Of a stretch of 64,000 nucleotides of DNA, positions 1 to 9,194 are shown piece after piece. The notes beneath the pieces are model-generated. The model had not been told where the DNA came from. It saw only the letters and a program-made list of their open reading frames with translations, and did no database searches. The first letter of the stretch is position 1. Each line of letters opens with the position of its first letter. The position numbers and the translations under genes were made by a program. Origin of the DNA: Candidatus Thalassospirochaeta sargassi (GTDB lineage Bacteria > Spirochaetota > Spirochaetia > UBA9216); assembly GCA_028532855.1 (NCBI GenBank), contig JAQQAL010000017.1, positions 1 to 64,000 of the forward strand, in the 5' to 3' direction.

Positions 1-238
1 AAACGGTTTCAGCATCGACAGCAGAATCAATATCAGCTTCAACCACTCCTATTTCCAGCTCACTCTTCAACTCTTCAATTGTTCGCATAACTGTCGTTGT
101 CTTGCCTGAACCGGGAGAAGACATAAGATTCAGAAGAAAGATTCCGTCTTCTTTCAACCGGTTTCTCAGCAGCAGAGCCTGCCTGTCGTTACTTTCATAA
201 ACGCTTTTTTTTATCTCAATGACTCGTACATCATTCAT
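1..238 (-). CDS. hypB: Hydrogenase/urease nickel incorporation GTPase HypB (5' part, cut by window start)
   Basis: The N-terminal 79 residues of a SIMIBI-class GTPase are visible. They start MNDVRVIEIKKSVYESN and carry NLMSSPGSGKTTT, the P-loop with the flanking residues typical of HypB, which inserts nickel into [NiFe] hydrogenase with HypA. No His-rich or CxxCGC metal-binding leader lies before the G domain, so this is the short form of the family. The ATG at 238 is preceded by a strong AGGAGGGG ribosome-binding site. The gene runs out of the window, so the other hyp genes would lie to the left. A large palindrome 54 bases upstream probably controls it. Family call is firm; the rest of the protein is unseen. 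Confidence 0.9.
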   Translation of the reverse strand, partial: MNDVRVIEIKKSVYESNDRQALLLRNRLKEDGIFLLNLMSSPGSGKTTTVMRTIEELKSELEIGVVEADIDSAVDAETV

Positions 239-291
239 AGATCCCCTCCTGTACAGTGAGTTATAAAAATGTTAATTTCTGTACTACAGTA

Positions 292-328
292 TTAGCCGAA
301 CACTGTTCGATGAACAGTGTTCGGCTAA
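292..328. promoter_or_regulatory. Perfect 17-bp inverted repeat, probable TetR operator
   Basis: TTAGCCGAACACTGTTC and its exact reverse complement are separated by GAT. Each arm also holds a near-palindrome GAACA-n-TGTTC, giving four half-sites, as expected for two TetR dimers. It lies between hypB (minus, starts 238) and the divergent TetR gene (plus, starts 453). It sits where the -35 region of a hypB promoter would fall (TAATAC follows directly on the minus strand). That TetR at 453 binds it is inferred from position and symmetry. Confidence 0.75.
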
Positions 329-452
329 ATTATCTCATAGATTTCATATTTGTCAATAAATTATTATCTATAAATAATCCAGAGATGGAAAAAAGATGAA
401 AATAAATGACAAAAAATAGAATTTTATCTTATATTTAATGTTGAGGTAGAGA

Positions 453-1040
453 ATGAACGCCATCACCCACAGACAGCGGCAGGCTATAGAAACTAAGCTT
501 AAAATTACCCGAATCGCAATAAACCTGTTTAAACAGCGGGGATTCAGTGATGTTACGGTAAGAGATATCTGCACATCAGCTTCAATATCAATCGGTACCT
601 TCTACCACCATTTTGAATCGAAGGAAGAAATCGTTAACACATCCCACCGACAGATGGACAGACTCTGGGAAGAACGTATTTCGAACTACGAGGGCGTGAA
701 CACAAAAGAGGATATAATATTTCATTTTGCGGAGGCTGGTAGACTCATACAGGAACTTGGATGGGATCTCGCGGCAGCAAGCTACAGACAGCTTATAACA
801 AGTCATAATAAATATGCAGTACAAAACGATAGACCCATCTCCAATGTTATGCGCCGGATAATCGGAGACGCAATAGCATCAGGCAGCCTGCCGGCGGACA
901 CGGATCAAGAAGAAATGATTGAGGTCCTGATCAGGTGTTCGCGGGGCGTTCTTTTTGATTGGTGTCTTCGCAATGGAGAATATGATCTTCCCTCAAAGAT
1001 AAGAAGTGATATGACTCTGGTGCTTAATAATTTTTTCTAA
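453..1040 (+). CDS. TetR/AcrR-family transcriptional regulator
   Basis: A 195-residue protein of usual TetR length. The N-terminal helix-turn-helix spans about residues 10-57 (AINLFKQRGFSDVTVRDICT, then SISIGTFYHHFESKEEIV), ending in the family's typical FYHHFxSKE segment. The C-terminal ligand domain is all-helical and not diagnostic; the ligand is unknown. A GAGG ribosome-binding site stands before the ATG. The gene is divergent from hypB across a large palindrome, so it probably represses hypB, itself or both. Its last 17 bases overlap the end of the convergent DUF1801 gene. Confidence 0.92.
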   Translation: MNAITHRQRQAIETKLKITRIAINLFKQRGFSDVTVRDICTSASISIGTFYHHFESKEEIVNTSHRQMDRLWEERISNYEGVNTKEDIIFHFAEAGRLIQELGWDLAAASYRQLITSHNKYAVQNDRPISNVMRRIIGDAIASGSLPADTDQEEMIEVLIRCSRGVLFDWCLRNGEYDLPSKIRSDMTLVLNNFF

Positions 1041-1491
1041 CGGAGAGGCTTTCTTCGTATTTATCAATCCATTCCTGAACTTCAATCTTTGAACAGAGCT
1101 CTCCGAGCAGGGTGTAGGGAATCTTTTCAGGTTTTTTAAGCCTTATACAGCTCTTTCCCATATCAAGGCGGCCAATCTCGAGTTCAGCCCACTCTAATTG
1201 AAACCATTCAAGCAGTTCAGGGAAAGAGTATATTCCCATATGATAAAACCCGATAAAATTTTTCTGCGAGGCTACACTAACAAAAGGCAGCGGCTCTTCA
1301 GGTTTAACATGATAACCTGCAGGATAAACTGAATGAGGCACAGCAAACCCCGGAACACCATAGGAAAGACAGAGTTCAAACCCTTCAGGAATGTATTCAC
1401 CAATAACTTCAAGCAGCCTTTCAACAGTTTCCCGCCTGGCTTCAGGGAGTTGTGTTAGATATTCTTTTACTGTATCAGCTTCATAAGTCAT
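1024..1491 (-). CDS. DUF1801 (YdhG-like) protein
   Basis: A soluble protein of 155 residues. It resembles DUF1801 proteins: a helical start with the pattern VKEYLTQLPEARRETVERL, a central LCLSYGVPGFAV strand-turn, SQKNFIGFYHMG, and a C-terminal GKSCIRLKKPEKIPYTLL segment. These are the recurring landmarks of this iron-chaperone-like fold (frataxin-like in structure). The biochemical role of bacterial members is not settled. It stands alone on the minus strand, convergent with the TetR gene, and 111 bases separate it from the divergent radC operon. No function should be inferred from context. Confidence 0.75.
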   Translation of the reverse strand: MTYEADTVKEYLTQLPEARRETVERLLEVIGEYIPEGFELCLSYGVPGFAVPHSVYPAGYHVKPEEPLPFVSVASQKNFIGFYHMGIYSFPELLEWFQLEWAELEIGRLDMGKSCIRLKKPEKIPYTLLGELCSKIEVQEWIDKYEESLSVRKNY

Positions 1492-1602
1492 ATCTAAAAG
1501 ATAAACCTCATTTTTCCGAGGGTAAACTGATTTCTTTCTGATTTCTATAAAAATCCTGGAAATTCCTGAATTCCCTCTGAAAAAACCGGTTATAGGATAT
1601 GT

Positions 1603-2283
1603 ATGAAAACGGAGAAATATTATTCAAAGATCGGAGAACTTCCGAAGAATGAACGCCCCCGGGAACTGCTTTTTGAACACGGCCCGGAATATCTAAGCGA
1701 TCAACAGCTTATTGCAATAATGCTTGGCTCAGGAACAAGGGGGAACGATGTGATGAAACTCTCGGAAGCCGTTCTTGAAATTTATCAGAAGAACCCCGTG
1801 GAAATAATTGAGCCCGACCGGTTCTGCGACATAGACGGGCTCGGAGCCGCGAAGGCTGCTCAGCTTTCGGCTGCTCTCGAGTTTGCGCGCCGCAGGATGA
1901 TGCCGTCGACAAAACGGATAAGCTCACCGGCGGATGCAGTACCCCTGCTGTTTCACTATGCATCCTGCCGGAAAGAACACTTCCTGTGCATTTCGCTCAA
2001 CGGCGCCCACGAGGTAATCGCTGTACGGGTCGTGTCTATAGGTACGCTGAACCGGACACTTGTACATCCGCGCGAGGTTTTCACGGACCCTCTTGCAGAT
2101 ACAGCGAACGGTATAATCTGCGCACATAATCACCCCAGTGGTAATACTGAACCGAGCCGTGAGGATATCGAACTGACTGAACGGCTCAGGGAGGCAGGCA
2201 TCCTGTTAGGAATCAATCTGCTCGATCACCTCATTATTTCGGAAACCGGATATTACAGCTTCCTGGAAAACGGACTGCTGTAA
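1603..2283 (+). CDS. radC: RadC/UPF0758 family JAB-domain protein
   Basis: A 226-residue full-length RadC-family protein. Residues 1-100 form the N-terminal helix-hairpin-helix-like region (LPKNERPRELLFEHG, IMLGSGTRG, DIDGLGAAKAAQL). Residues 103-226 form the JAB1/MPN metalloprotease-like domain with the JAMM motif: the HPREVF glutamate, HNHPSG, then the aspartate of SREDI eight residues on. RadC was named for DNA repair, but its true activity is uncertain. It is the first gene of a nine-gene run in which every neighbour touches or overlaps, so it may simply supply the promoter for the efflux genes. The ribosome-binding site is weak. Confidence 0.95.
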   Translation: MKTEKYYSKIGELPKNERPRELLFEHGPEYLSDQQLIAIMLGSGTRGNDVMKLSEAVLEIYQKNPVEIIEPDRFCDIDGLGAAKAAQLSAALEFARRRMMPSTKRISSPADAVPLLFHYASCRKEHFLCISLNGAHEVIAVRVVSIGTLNRTLVHPREVFTDPLADTANGIICAHNHPSGNTEPSREDIELTERLREAGILLGINLLDHLIISETGYYSFLENGLL

Positions 2284-2964
2284 ATGAAGACAGGGAATAA
2301 TCGTCGAAAATTGATCCTGCACGCCGCACCGGCAGCTGTTGCAGCTGCTGCAACAGTCTGCATTTTTCTTAATCAGCCTAACGAGCCGAAACAGCAGGAT
2401 ATAGATTTATACCGAAAGGCCAATGAAGCCTATGATGCCGGCTCTTTTGAACAATGTATCAATCTGACTGAAGCCCTTACAAAAGACTGTCCGGAGCTTT
2501 ACCAGGCAGGACTGCTGAACGCAAAAGCTCTTTTCTTCTCGAAACGCTACACAGAAGCCGAGACCGCTTGTAGAAAATTGATAAAAAACCATGCTGACTA
2601 CTATGAAGCTGAAATCTGGCTTCTGAACAGCCTTATTCAGGCAGGAAGGATGGACGAGGCGGAAAACTCGGCAGAAGATTTTATATCCCGCGCACCGGAA
2701 GATCCGCGGGTTCTGGGCATACTCGCGCGTTTATCAGCCGCCGGGGGAGATTACAGAAAGGCTATAGAATATTATAATCGCTCCACATTATTTGAAGAAC
2801 AGCTGGCTGTAAACAGGATTGAACTGGCAAAGATTTACTCTGACCTTTTCAACATCAGGGAGGCTCATACGCAGCTTGAAAGGGCAAAGCTCCTCCTGTC
2901 CCCGGATAGCCCTCTGAATGATGCTCTGGAGACTCTGCTGAATGACACAGGAGCCTTCAGATGA
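2284..2964 (+). CDS. TPR-repeat periplasmic protein, membrane-anchored
   Basis: A 226-residue protein beginning one base after the radC stop. The N-terminus is basic (MKTGNNRRK), followed by a hydrophobic Ala-rich segment at residues 11-29 without a lipobox cysteine, so it is either a signal anchor or a cleaved signal. Residues 38-220 carry about five tetratricopeptide-like helical pairs (for example LYRKANEAYDAGSFEQCINL and ARLSAAGGDYRKAIEYYNRS). TPR proteins scaffold other proteins. The tight coupling to the lipoprotein and efflux genes downstream suggests an envelope-assembly role, which is inference. Confidence 0.8.
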   Translation: MKTGNNRRKLILHAAPAAVAAAATVCIFLNQPNEPKQQDIDLYRKANEAYDAGSFEQCINLTEALTKDCPELYQAGLLNAKALFFSKRYTEAETACRKLIKNHADYYEAEIWLLNSLIQAGRMDEAENSAEDFISRAPEDPRVLGILARLSAAGGDYRKAIEYYNRSTLFEEQLAVNRIELAKIYSDLFNIREAHTQLERAKLLLSPDSPLNDALETLLNDTGAFR

Positions 2965-3431
2965 ATCGATATGCTTTCACCTTTCTGATTCTGACAGCTA
3001 TTCTAACACTGAATGCATGCACCACCGCAGGCGATAGAAAAATACTGACAGTATACCGCACTGTTCCGAAAAGCAGGCCTGTATATATTCAGAGCATCGA
3101 AGCTGGACCTCCGCCCCTGTTTGACGGTTTAGCCGAAGAACTGCGGCAGGTAGCAACCAGCTGCCTCCAGGAACAGGGTTTTAACACCAGTCTCTATGAA
3201 ACCGTGAGCTGCATTAAGCTAAGCCTCGTGTTCTACCGCAACAGATATCAGGAAGACTTTATTCAGATGGAATCAAAAACCCTCAGCCTTAAGCTGTTTG
3301 ATAACCAGGGGACTTTCGTCAGCCTACTGCTGACTGACGACAGCAGTCTCAGCCTTGAATCCTTTAGCGCTGCCGTAGATATGATTAGCGATGCAGTGAA
3401 GATACTCTCGGAGGCATCCTCGGATGAGTAA
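2961..3431 (+). CDS. Small predicted lipoprotein, function unknown
   Basis: A 156-residue protein with a lipoprotein signal: MNRYAFTFLILTAILTLNAC, with the lipobox LNAC and the cysteine at residue 20. The mature part is short and mixed alpha/beta, with no family I recognise. Its start overlaps the TPR gene by four bases (ATGA) and its end overlaps the TolC-like gene by eight, which indicates translational coupling within the efflux operon. It may be an outer-membrane or periplasmic accessory of the pump, judged only from position. Confidence 0.75.
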   Translation: MNRYAFTFLILTAILTLNACTTAGDRKILTVYRTVPKSRPVYIQSIEAGPPPLFDGLAEELRQVATSCLQEQGFNTSLYETVSCIKLSLVFYRNRYQEDFIQMESKTLSLKLFDNQGTFVSLLLTDDSSLSLESFSAAVDMISDAVKILSEASSDE

Positions 3432-4845
3432 TAGTTTTTTTTTACTGATTGTATTCTGCTTCGGAGCTGCCGCATCCTGGAGCCTTGAACTTAATCTTTC
3501 CGAAGCACAGCGAATGGCGGAGGCGGCCTCGGAGGACCTGCGAAACACCAGTCAGAGCCTTAAATTGTCCACCGGTGGATTGAATTGGGCGGCAGCAGGA
3601 TTACTACCGGACGTCAGCCTTAGTATGAATGCTACTGCGGCGACAGTATTACATTCACCGGACTCCAGATCGCTTCAGTTTGCACTTAATGTCAGTCAGC
3701 CTGTTTTCAACGGCGGGCGGAGCAGCAGAACACGCTTGATTAATGAACTGAATAATCAAATTCAGATTACGGACCTCAACAGCCGGCAGCGTGAACTTCA
3801 AAACAGTATCTGGACACTCTATTTCAACCTGCTTCTGAACAGGGAAAAACGACTGTTAAATGAAGAACTCATGAAGTTCTCCGCCGAACAACTCAAAATC
3901 GTCCGGGAGAAATACCGGATGGGCTCTCTGACAGAGCTTGATTATCTTGAAGCTGCGGTTGATGTCAGAAATATGGAACTCGATTTACTCTGCACCCTGA
4001 ACGAAGGTTTTGAAATGACCTGTGATTTTGCCGTAATGACTGGATTCGAACCCTGGTATTTCGATTTTGAACCTCTGATCCTGACTGATGAAATTGACGG
4101 AGTATATACAGGGTTACCGCTTATGGATGAAGACAGTCCTGTGTGGACCAGACTCGCCCTGGTAAACAACAGCAGCATTAACACGAGCAGGCTTGAACTG
4201 CACCGGAACACAATCGAATACCGGGATATGAAGTCTTTTATTCTTCCGGATATCGTTATTGAAACATCATTATATCTGAACGGAGAGGGCCTGCCCCTCC
4301 AGGACGCAGGAATGACTATCAGCCTGGGATTCAGTTTTCCTGACGCTCCCCTGCCCGCATCCCTTGAGAGCGGAGGAAGCCTCAACCCCGGAAAACAGCA
4401 TTCAGGCACAGGTTCTGCGTCTATCTCACTAATTCCTGAATCTGATTGGTCGCAGAGCCTTGAGGCGGCAAGAAATCAACTGATTCAGCAGGAGGCAGAG
4501 CTGGATTCCGCCAGTATTGAACTTGAGCACTCCGTACATAGCTTACTGATTCAGCTTGAAAACAAACGGAAAGGCCTGGAGATAATAAGAGCCACACATG
4601 AGCTGAAAAAAAAGAGGCTCAGTATTTTAGAAAAAAGGACAGAAATAGGTGAAATCAAGGAACAAGAGCTGCTGCAGGCAAGAATGGAATATTACAGTGA
4701 CGAGATAGCTTTTAAAGAGAGCATAGTGGAACTTATGAGTATCGAACAGGAGTTTGAAACCCTTACCGGATGCGGGTTCGGGGAATTACCACAGCTTTGC
4801 AGGGCTGTACGCTGCGCAGGGAGGGATTCGGAGGCCGTATTTTGA
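3424..4845 (+). CDS. TolC-family outer-membrane efflux protein
   Basis: A 473-residue protein with an N-terminal signal peptide (cleavage near ASWS-LELNL). It has two long helical repeats with the outer-membrane-efflux pattern: LSEAQRMAEAASEDL at the start and a second repeat near residues 340-450 (AARNQLIQQEAELDSASIEL, KRLSILEKRTEIGEIKEQEL). The SQPVFNGGRSS element is the usual TolC beta-strand to helix turn. TolC-type trimers form the outer-membrane exit duct for RND pumps, and the membrane-fusion and RND partners follow immediately. The middle (residues 190-330) is longer and less regular than in E. coli TolC. Confidence 0.88.
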   Translation: MSNSFFLLIVFCFGAAASWSLELNLSEAQRMAEAASEDLRNTSQSLKLSTGGLNWAAAGLLPDVSLSMNATAATVLHSPDSRSLQFALNVSQPVFNGGRSSRTRLINELNNQIQITDLNSRQRELQNSIWTLYFNLLLNREKRLLNEELMKFSAEQLKIVREKYRMGSLTELDYLEAAVDVRNMELDLLCTLNEGFEMTCDFAVMTGFEPWYFDFEPLILTDEIDGVYTGLPLMDEDSPVWTRLALVNNSSINTSRLELHRNTIEYRDMKSFILPDIVIETSLYLNGEGLPLQDAGMTISLGFSFPDAPLPASLESGGSLNPGKQHSGTGSASISLIPESDWSQSLEAARNQLIQQEAELDSASIELEHSVHSLLIQLENKRKGLEIIRATHELKKKRLSILEKRTEIGEIKEQELLQARMEYYSDEIAFKESIVELMSIEQEFETLTGCGFGELPQLCRAVRCAGRDSEAVF

Positions 4846-6194
4846 CCAGCTTTCAAAATATCTGGCTGATTCCAGCTGTTATCTCTATAATTATCTCAGC
4901 CGGATGCGAATCCGGCAGTAACCCGTCCCAACCAGCGGAGACTACTATTTACAGTGTAAAAACCGCCCGCCTGCAGCCTGAAAACGTCAGGCAGATCATT
5001 GAAGGCTACGGCAACCTCACTTACCGGAGAAAGACAAACATTTCAGTAGCTGTCGACGGTATCATCCGGGAGCTTCTTTGCGAAGAAGGCGATACTGTCA
5101 TGGCTGGAGAGGAAATTGCACGGCTGGATAATATCCAACTCGGCATACGTGTTGAACAGGCTGAAGCGGAACTCAATTCAGCCCGAGCCCTCCTGAGGCT
5201 TGCAGAGACGGAATACCGGGAGGTCAGGCTGCAGGTAGAAAGCAGGCTGCTTGCGATTAGCCGTTCCGAACTGAGCTTAAAGCAGAAAGCTCTTGAGCTT
5301 GAGCATCAGCAGAAACTGCTCTGCAACAAAAGCGAGTTGTTAAAGATTGGCGGGATAACGGAAGAAGAATTGTCGGGCCTTGCTATTGGCGTATCCTCTC
5401 TCGAAACCGAGGTAATGAGCCTGCAGAAAGACATACAGATACAGCAGATTGGTTTCAGAGATCAGGATATCCACTTTTACGGATTTGAAGTTCCGGACGA
5501 TGAGTCAGAAAGAGAGAAGATCCTTATTGATATCAACTCACTGTCTTCAAAGTCAGAGATGGAGACCGCTGAAGCAAGGGTGATATCTGCAGAGACGGAA
5601 TTCAGTTCAGCAAGGGCTCTGCTTGAAGAAACTCTTCTGAAATCTCCCATTACAGGGATAATAGCTGCCCGATACATGGAACAGGGTGAACGGGTTAATG
5701 CAGGAGACAGGCTGTTCACCATATTTGATTCGGAACAAATGGATCTGGTTTTTGCAGTCCCGGAAAAAGTAGGGATTATGCTTGAACCGGGCGAAGGTAT
5801 AAAACTCTCGGTTGATGCCGCCGGGAGAGATCTTGATGCGGTAATAAGATCTATCAACCCGACTGTTGAACCGGGCAGTGGAAATATAACAGTAAAAGCC
5901 GGGCTCCAGAATCCGGACGGTTTTCTCAAACCGGGAATGTTCTCCAGGTTCAGACTCCGTTACGGGAGCGAAAACAGCCGCATTCTGATTCCGCACGAAG
6001 CTGTCGTTAAACTGGAGGGGAACCGGGGGCTTGTTTTCAGGTCATCGGGAGGAAGGGCGTACCCATGTAATATTACCTGTGAAACAGATACTGAAGGAAA
6101 CTACATTCTAAAAGAAGGACTTAAAGCCGGTGATGAGGTAATTCTGAACACACCAATAATGCTGAAGGAAGGAGACAAAATAGATGTCGAGTAA
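4842..6194 (+). CDS. RND/HlyD-type periplasmic adaptor (membrane fusion) lipoprotein
   Basis: The TTG at 4842 is taken as the start. It lies 8 bases after GGAGG, overlaps the TolC stop, and gives a clean lipoprotein signal ending LISAGC-like (IISAGC, cysteine 22) in a 450-residue protein; an ATG at 4770 would bury that signal behind 24 residues read from inside the tolC gene. The lipoyl half-motifs VDGIIRELLCEEGDTVMAGE and SPITGIIAARYMEQGERVNA flank a long alpha-hairpin (about residues 85-240). A beta-barrel and membrane-proximal domain follow (IFDSEQMDLVFAVPEKVG). It should bridge the TolC-like duct and the two RND pumps encoded downstream. Confidence 0.9.
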   Translation: MTSFQNIWLIPAVISIIISAGCESGSNPSQPAETTIYSVKTARLQPENVRQIIEGYGNLTYRRKTNISVAVDGIIRELLCEEGDTVMAGEEIARLDNIQLGIRVEQAEAELNSARALLRLAETEYREVRLQVESRLLAISRSELSLKQKALELEHQQKLLCNKSELLKIGGITEEELSGLAIGVSSLETEVMSLQKDIQIQQIGFRDQDIHFYGFEVPDDESEREKILIDINSLSSKSEMETAEARVISAETEFSSARALLEETLLKSPITGIIAARYMEQGERVNAGDRLFTIFDSEQMDLVFAVPEKVGIMLEPGEGIKLSVDAAGRDLDAVIRSINPTVEPGSGNITVKAGLQNPDGFLKPGMFSRFRLRYGSENSRILIPHEAVVKLEGNRGLVFRSSGGRAYPCNITCETDTEGNYILKEGLKAGDEVILNTPIMLKEGDKIDVE

Positions 6195-7662
6195 ACTATA
6201 TCCGGCACGTCTCTCCCTGCTCCTGATTCTGCTCATGCTCCTCCTGACCGGCTGCGGCATCATAGATATCACAGGACCGGTTATTACAACCTATCCGTCC
6301 GAGATAAATACTGTTGTCGGGCATGATCAGCCGCTGACGGCCTCATTCTCTGAAGCAGTGGATCAGATAGCCTTTGAGGATATTTACGGCGTAGAGGGAC
6401 CGGCGGGACAGCTTGAGGGAGATTTCGAATGGGATGGACTTGAGGTTGTGTTCAGCCCGCTTGAAGCCCTCTCACCTGGAGCAAAGTACAGGCTGAAGAT
6501 CGACGGCATTATTAAGACGATAAATGGAGGTCAGTACGCCAAATATGTCGATATTCCTTTTTACTACCAGACAGATGAATTCCCGCCGGTCCTGCTTGAT
6601 TACCAGCCTATGGATTGTGAGTTTGTTGACACAAAGCAGAACATCCGCCTTGAATTCTCAAAGACTGTTGATACAGATAGCTTAAAAAAAGCCTTCAGCC
6701 TCAGCCCCGCTGATGATTTTATAATTGATTGGGATGAGGATAATACCACTGCTGTAATCAAACCTGAGACTGAATGGCAGAACCTGCAGTTCTACAGCTG
6801 GCAACTTTCCACAGAGCTTCTTGATACACTGGGTATTTCCGCTGTTGAGGAGAAGAAAGGCTCCTTTCTTGTTCAATGCGACAGCACTCCTCCTGAAATA
6901 ATTTCAATCCATCCCGCTGAATGCAACAACGACGGCAGCTTTTTTGTACGAAGCTCGGCCGGCCCTGATGAACTTAATTTAGGTGAACATCTGGCAATTA
7001 TATTCAGTGAGGCAATAAATTTCGATTCGCTGACGAAAAATTTCAGTCTCACCCCCTCCCCGGACGGATACCTGCTGCTGTTAACACCTGAAACAGTGCT
7101 CTATTATATCGATGAGGATATCAGCCCCGGCGAGAACTTCGACGCAGTTATTCGTAAAGGACTTGAGGACGGCTTCGGCAACGCTTCAACCTCTGACTGG
7201 AAACTGAATTTCACCCCTGATATACGCCCTATAGAGATTGAGGGGATATCAATAGAAGACTCCGGAGGCATTTTCATCACTGCCGATGAAAATGATTACA
7301 ATTCAGGCAGCGCGTTGAACACTGCGGGGGTGGAGTATATCGGTCCCGACAGCCTTCATTTCATAGTAACTCTCTCGGAAGTTTACACCGAAGCGGAGTT
7401 GAACGCCCGGCTTGCTTTTGAATCTGATATCAGTCTGACGGTTATTTTCCCGCCCGGAACAGGAGCTCCAAAATTATTTTCAACGGAATGGGAAACGAAC
7501 AGAAGGCTCAGGTTGATCTATAAGGCCCTTGTAACATCAACTGCTGAGGAATCCATTTTCTACAGGTTCAAAATTCAGAATGGAGACAGAGCTTCGGCAA
7601 ACATCAGCGGTTCATACCTGACTGAAAGCATTGAAATCATCCTGCCGGCGGCTTTAGAATGA
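6184..7662 (+). CDS. Lipoprotein with repeated bacterial Ig-like (SbsA/Big_5) domains, efflux-operon member
   Basis: A 492-residue protein with a lipobox signal (LLLTGC, cysteine 24). The mature protein is made of repeated Ig-like units of the SbsA/Big_5 type, recognised by the recurring pattern 'P-x-x-x-x-x-v-v-x-h-x-x-P-L-x-a-x-F-S-x-x-v-d', for example LTASFSEAVDQIAFED, IRLEFSKTVDTDSLKKAF and LAIIFSEAINFDSLTKNF, each followed by a 'y-x-l-x-i' strand. It overlaps the adaptor gene by 11 bases and the next lipoprotein by four. Such proteins are usually surface adhesins or S-layer parts; being wedged between an adaptor and its RND pumps is unusual. Confidence 0.82.
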   Translation: MSSKLYPARLSLLLILLMLLLTGCGIIDITGPVITTYPSEINTVVGHDQPLTASFSEAVDQIAFEDIYGVEGPAGQLEGDFEWDGLEVVFSPLEALSPGAKYRLKIDGIIKTINGGQYAKYVDIPFYYQTDEFPPVLLDYQPMDCEFVDTKQNIRLEFSKTVDTDSLKKAFSLSPADDFIIDWDEDNTTAVIKPETEWQNLQFYSWQLSTELLDTLGISAVEEKKGSFLVQCDSTPPEIISIHPAECNNDGSFFVRSSAGPDELNLGEHLAIIFSEAINFDSLTKNFSLTPSPDGYLLLLTPETVLYYIDEDISPGENFDAVIRKGLEDGFGNASTSDWKLNFTPDIRPIEIEGISIEDSGGIFITADENDYNSGSALNTAGVEYIGPDSLHFIVTLSEVYTEAELNARLAFESDISLTVIFPPGTGAPKLFSTEWETNRRLRLIYKALVTSTAEESIFYRFKIQNGDRASANISGSYLTESIEIILPAALE

Positions 7663-9194
7663 AAAAAATGATTTTACGGTCAGCAGCTGCGTGCATCATA
7701 ATCCTTCTGTTTCCAGCCTGCGGTAACTTCAGCCTGCGACCGCTTGAAATTATTTCATGGCAGCCAGGCTGTTATATCTGCGGGGATCAGAAAGTTTCAA
7801 TTTCAGTTACATTCAGTCAACCTCCTGATAAGGCTTCGGCAGAGAGAGCATTCAGCCTTACCTGCAACGGGGTACAGCCTGCAGGGCGGTTGTACTGCAG
7901 CGACTGCCTCCTTCAGTTCATACCATATTCACCCCTCGATACAGGAACTGAATATCTGATTGAGGTTTCATCAACAGTAGAAACAGAGAGCGGAAATTCC
8001 ATGTCTGAAGATTTTACAGCACGTTTCCGAATTGGAGAGGAAGCTCTTCGCCCGGAGGTTACAAATATATCACCAGCCGACGGTGAAATAACCGAAGACT
8101 GTTTCAGCCCTCTTACAATTTCATTCAATACCGCTGTGGGTCTTGATTCAATACTGGAAAACCTGTCTATATCCCCGCCGATTCGCGGCAGGGCTTCTAT
8201 GTCGGAAGATTTCCGGGTATTAACCTATTCCCCGGTTGAAGCCATGAGCTGGGGTACAGAATATATCGTTAAACTTTCTGATGATCTTTGTTCTATATCA
8301 GGCGGTACCGCCGCTGCAGAGTTTACGTCAGCATTCTTTGCGGGCAGCGACAATCAGCCCCCGGAAATCATCGAAGCAACCTCGGAGGACGGCAGCGTCA
8401 TCCTGACTCGTTCGCCTTCGGAGGGTGAGGTATTAATCTGGAACAGCTGGAGTAAAAACGGCAGAGTCAGGCTTGCATTCTCCGAAGAAATTGACCGCGA
8501 ATCAGCTGTTCAGTCTATTAACATTGAACCCTCGACAGCCACGACTTTCAGCTTTAATGAAGACGAACAGCCGGCATCTCTTCTTATCGAGTTTGATGAA
8601 GGACTGCGGTGGCAGACAATGTATAAACTAAGGGTATCAACCGCCCTTACCGACTGTCGAAACAACACCCTCGAACAGGAAGCATTCTTTTACCTGTTCA
8701 TAAACGATCCGGCGTCTAAACCGCCTTCAGTAAGCAGAGTTTCATTTATCCCAGATGAAACCGAGGCTGTTACAGTCTTTGACGCAGAAGATTACGCATC
8801 AGCATGCACAAGTCACATCATATTGGATACAGCAGCCGGCGCGGCAATACAAAACCCCTTCTACTTCGATTTCTATTTCAATCTCGCCGAAGGCGCTATC
8901 CTCCAGGATTTTGTGCCTGTTGAGAATTTTCTGATCAGTGCAGATAATAACTGCATATCAATTACCTACATTGATTTCGCGATTTACAACCCTGGTTCAT
9001 CTACAGATTCAGCAGGCTTTCCCCGGCCGCAGCCTGAGGCGGAACAGGCTGTTTTTCGTCTGGTAACATCAGTAAGCGACAACGAGCTCCAAAGCGGAAT
9101 TGTTTTCTTTAATATCGACCAGAATCTACGCGACAGTCTGGGAAATGAAATGGTCGAATGCTGGTCACTCGAACTCTTCGATGAAGATAATTAA
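7659..9194 (+). CDS. Second Ig-like (SbsA/Big_5) lipoprotein of the efflux operon
   Basis: A 511-residue paralogue-like companion of the preceding gene. Its lipoprotein signal ends LLFPAC (cysteine 21). Ig-like units recur at about residues 45-130 (VSVTFSQPPDKASAERAFSL), 130-230 (LTISFNTAVGLDSILENLSI) and 260-350 (VRLAFSEEIDRESAVQSINI), followed by a C-terminal region without an obvious repeat. It starts inside the end of the previous gene (ATGA overlap) and overlaps the first RND gene by 14 bases. The two lipoproteins are probably a functional pair, perhaps with surface exposure, but no partner is proved. Confidence 0.82.
   Translation: MKKMILRSAAACIIILLFPACGNFSLRPLEIISWQPGCYICGDQKVSISVTFSQPPDKASAERAFSLTCNGVQPAGRLYCSDCLLQFIPYSPLDTGTEYLIEVSSTVETESGNSMSEDFTARFRIGEEALRPEVTNISPADGEITEDCFSPLTISFNTAVGLDSILENLSISPPIRGRASMSEDFRVLTYSPVEAMSWGTEYIVKLSDDLCSISGGTAAAEFTSAFFAGSDNQPPEIIEATSEDGSVILTRSPSEGEVLIWNSWSKNGRVRLAFSEEIDRESAVQSINIEPSTATTFSFNEDEQPASLLIEFDEGLRWQTMYKLRVSTALTDCRNNTLEQEAFFYLFINDPASKPPSVSRVSFIPDETEAVTVFDAEDYASACTSHIILDTAAGAAIQNPFYFDFYFNLAEGAILQDFVPVENFLISADNNCISITYIDFAIYNPGSSTDSAGFPRPQPEAEQAVFRLVTSVSDNELQSGIVFFNIDQNLRDSLGNEMVECWSLELFDEDN

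Noticed and set aside
4770-4841. Upstream ATG for the membrane-fusion protein
   Set aside because: It would add 24 residues overlapping the tolC end and bury the lipoprotein signal; the TTG at 4842 has a good ribosome-binding site.
9100-9180. Upstream start for the first RND pump
   Set aside because: The added 27 residues come from inside the Ig lipoprotein gene; MKIIKFILARPTG at 9181 is the usual RND start.
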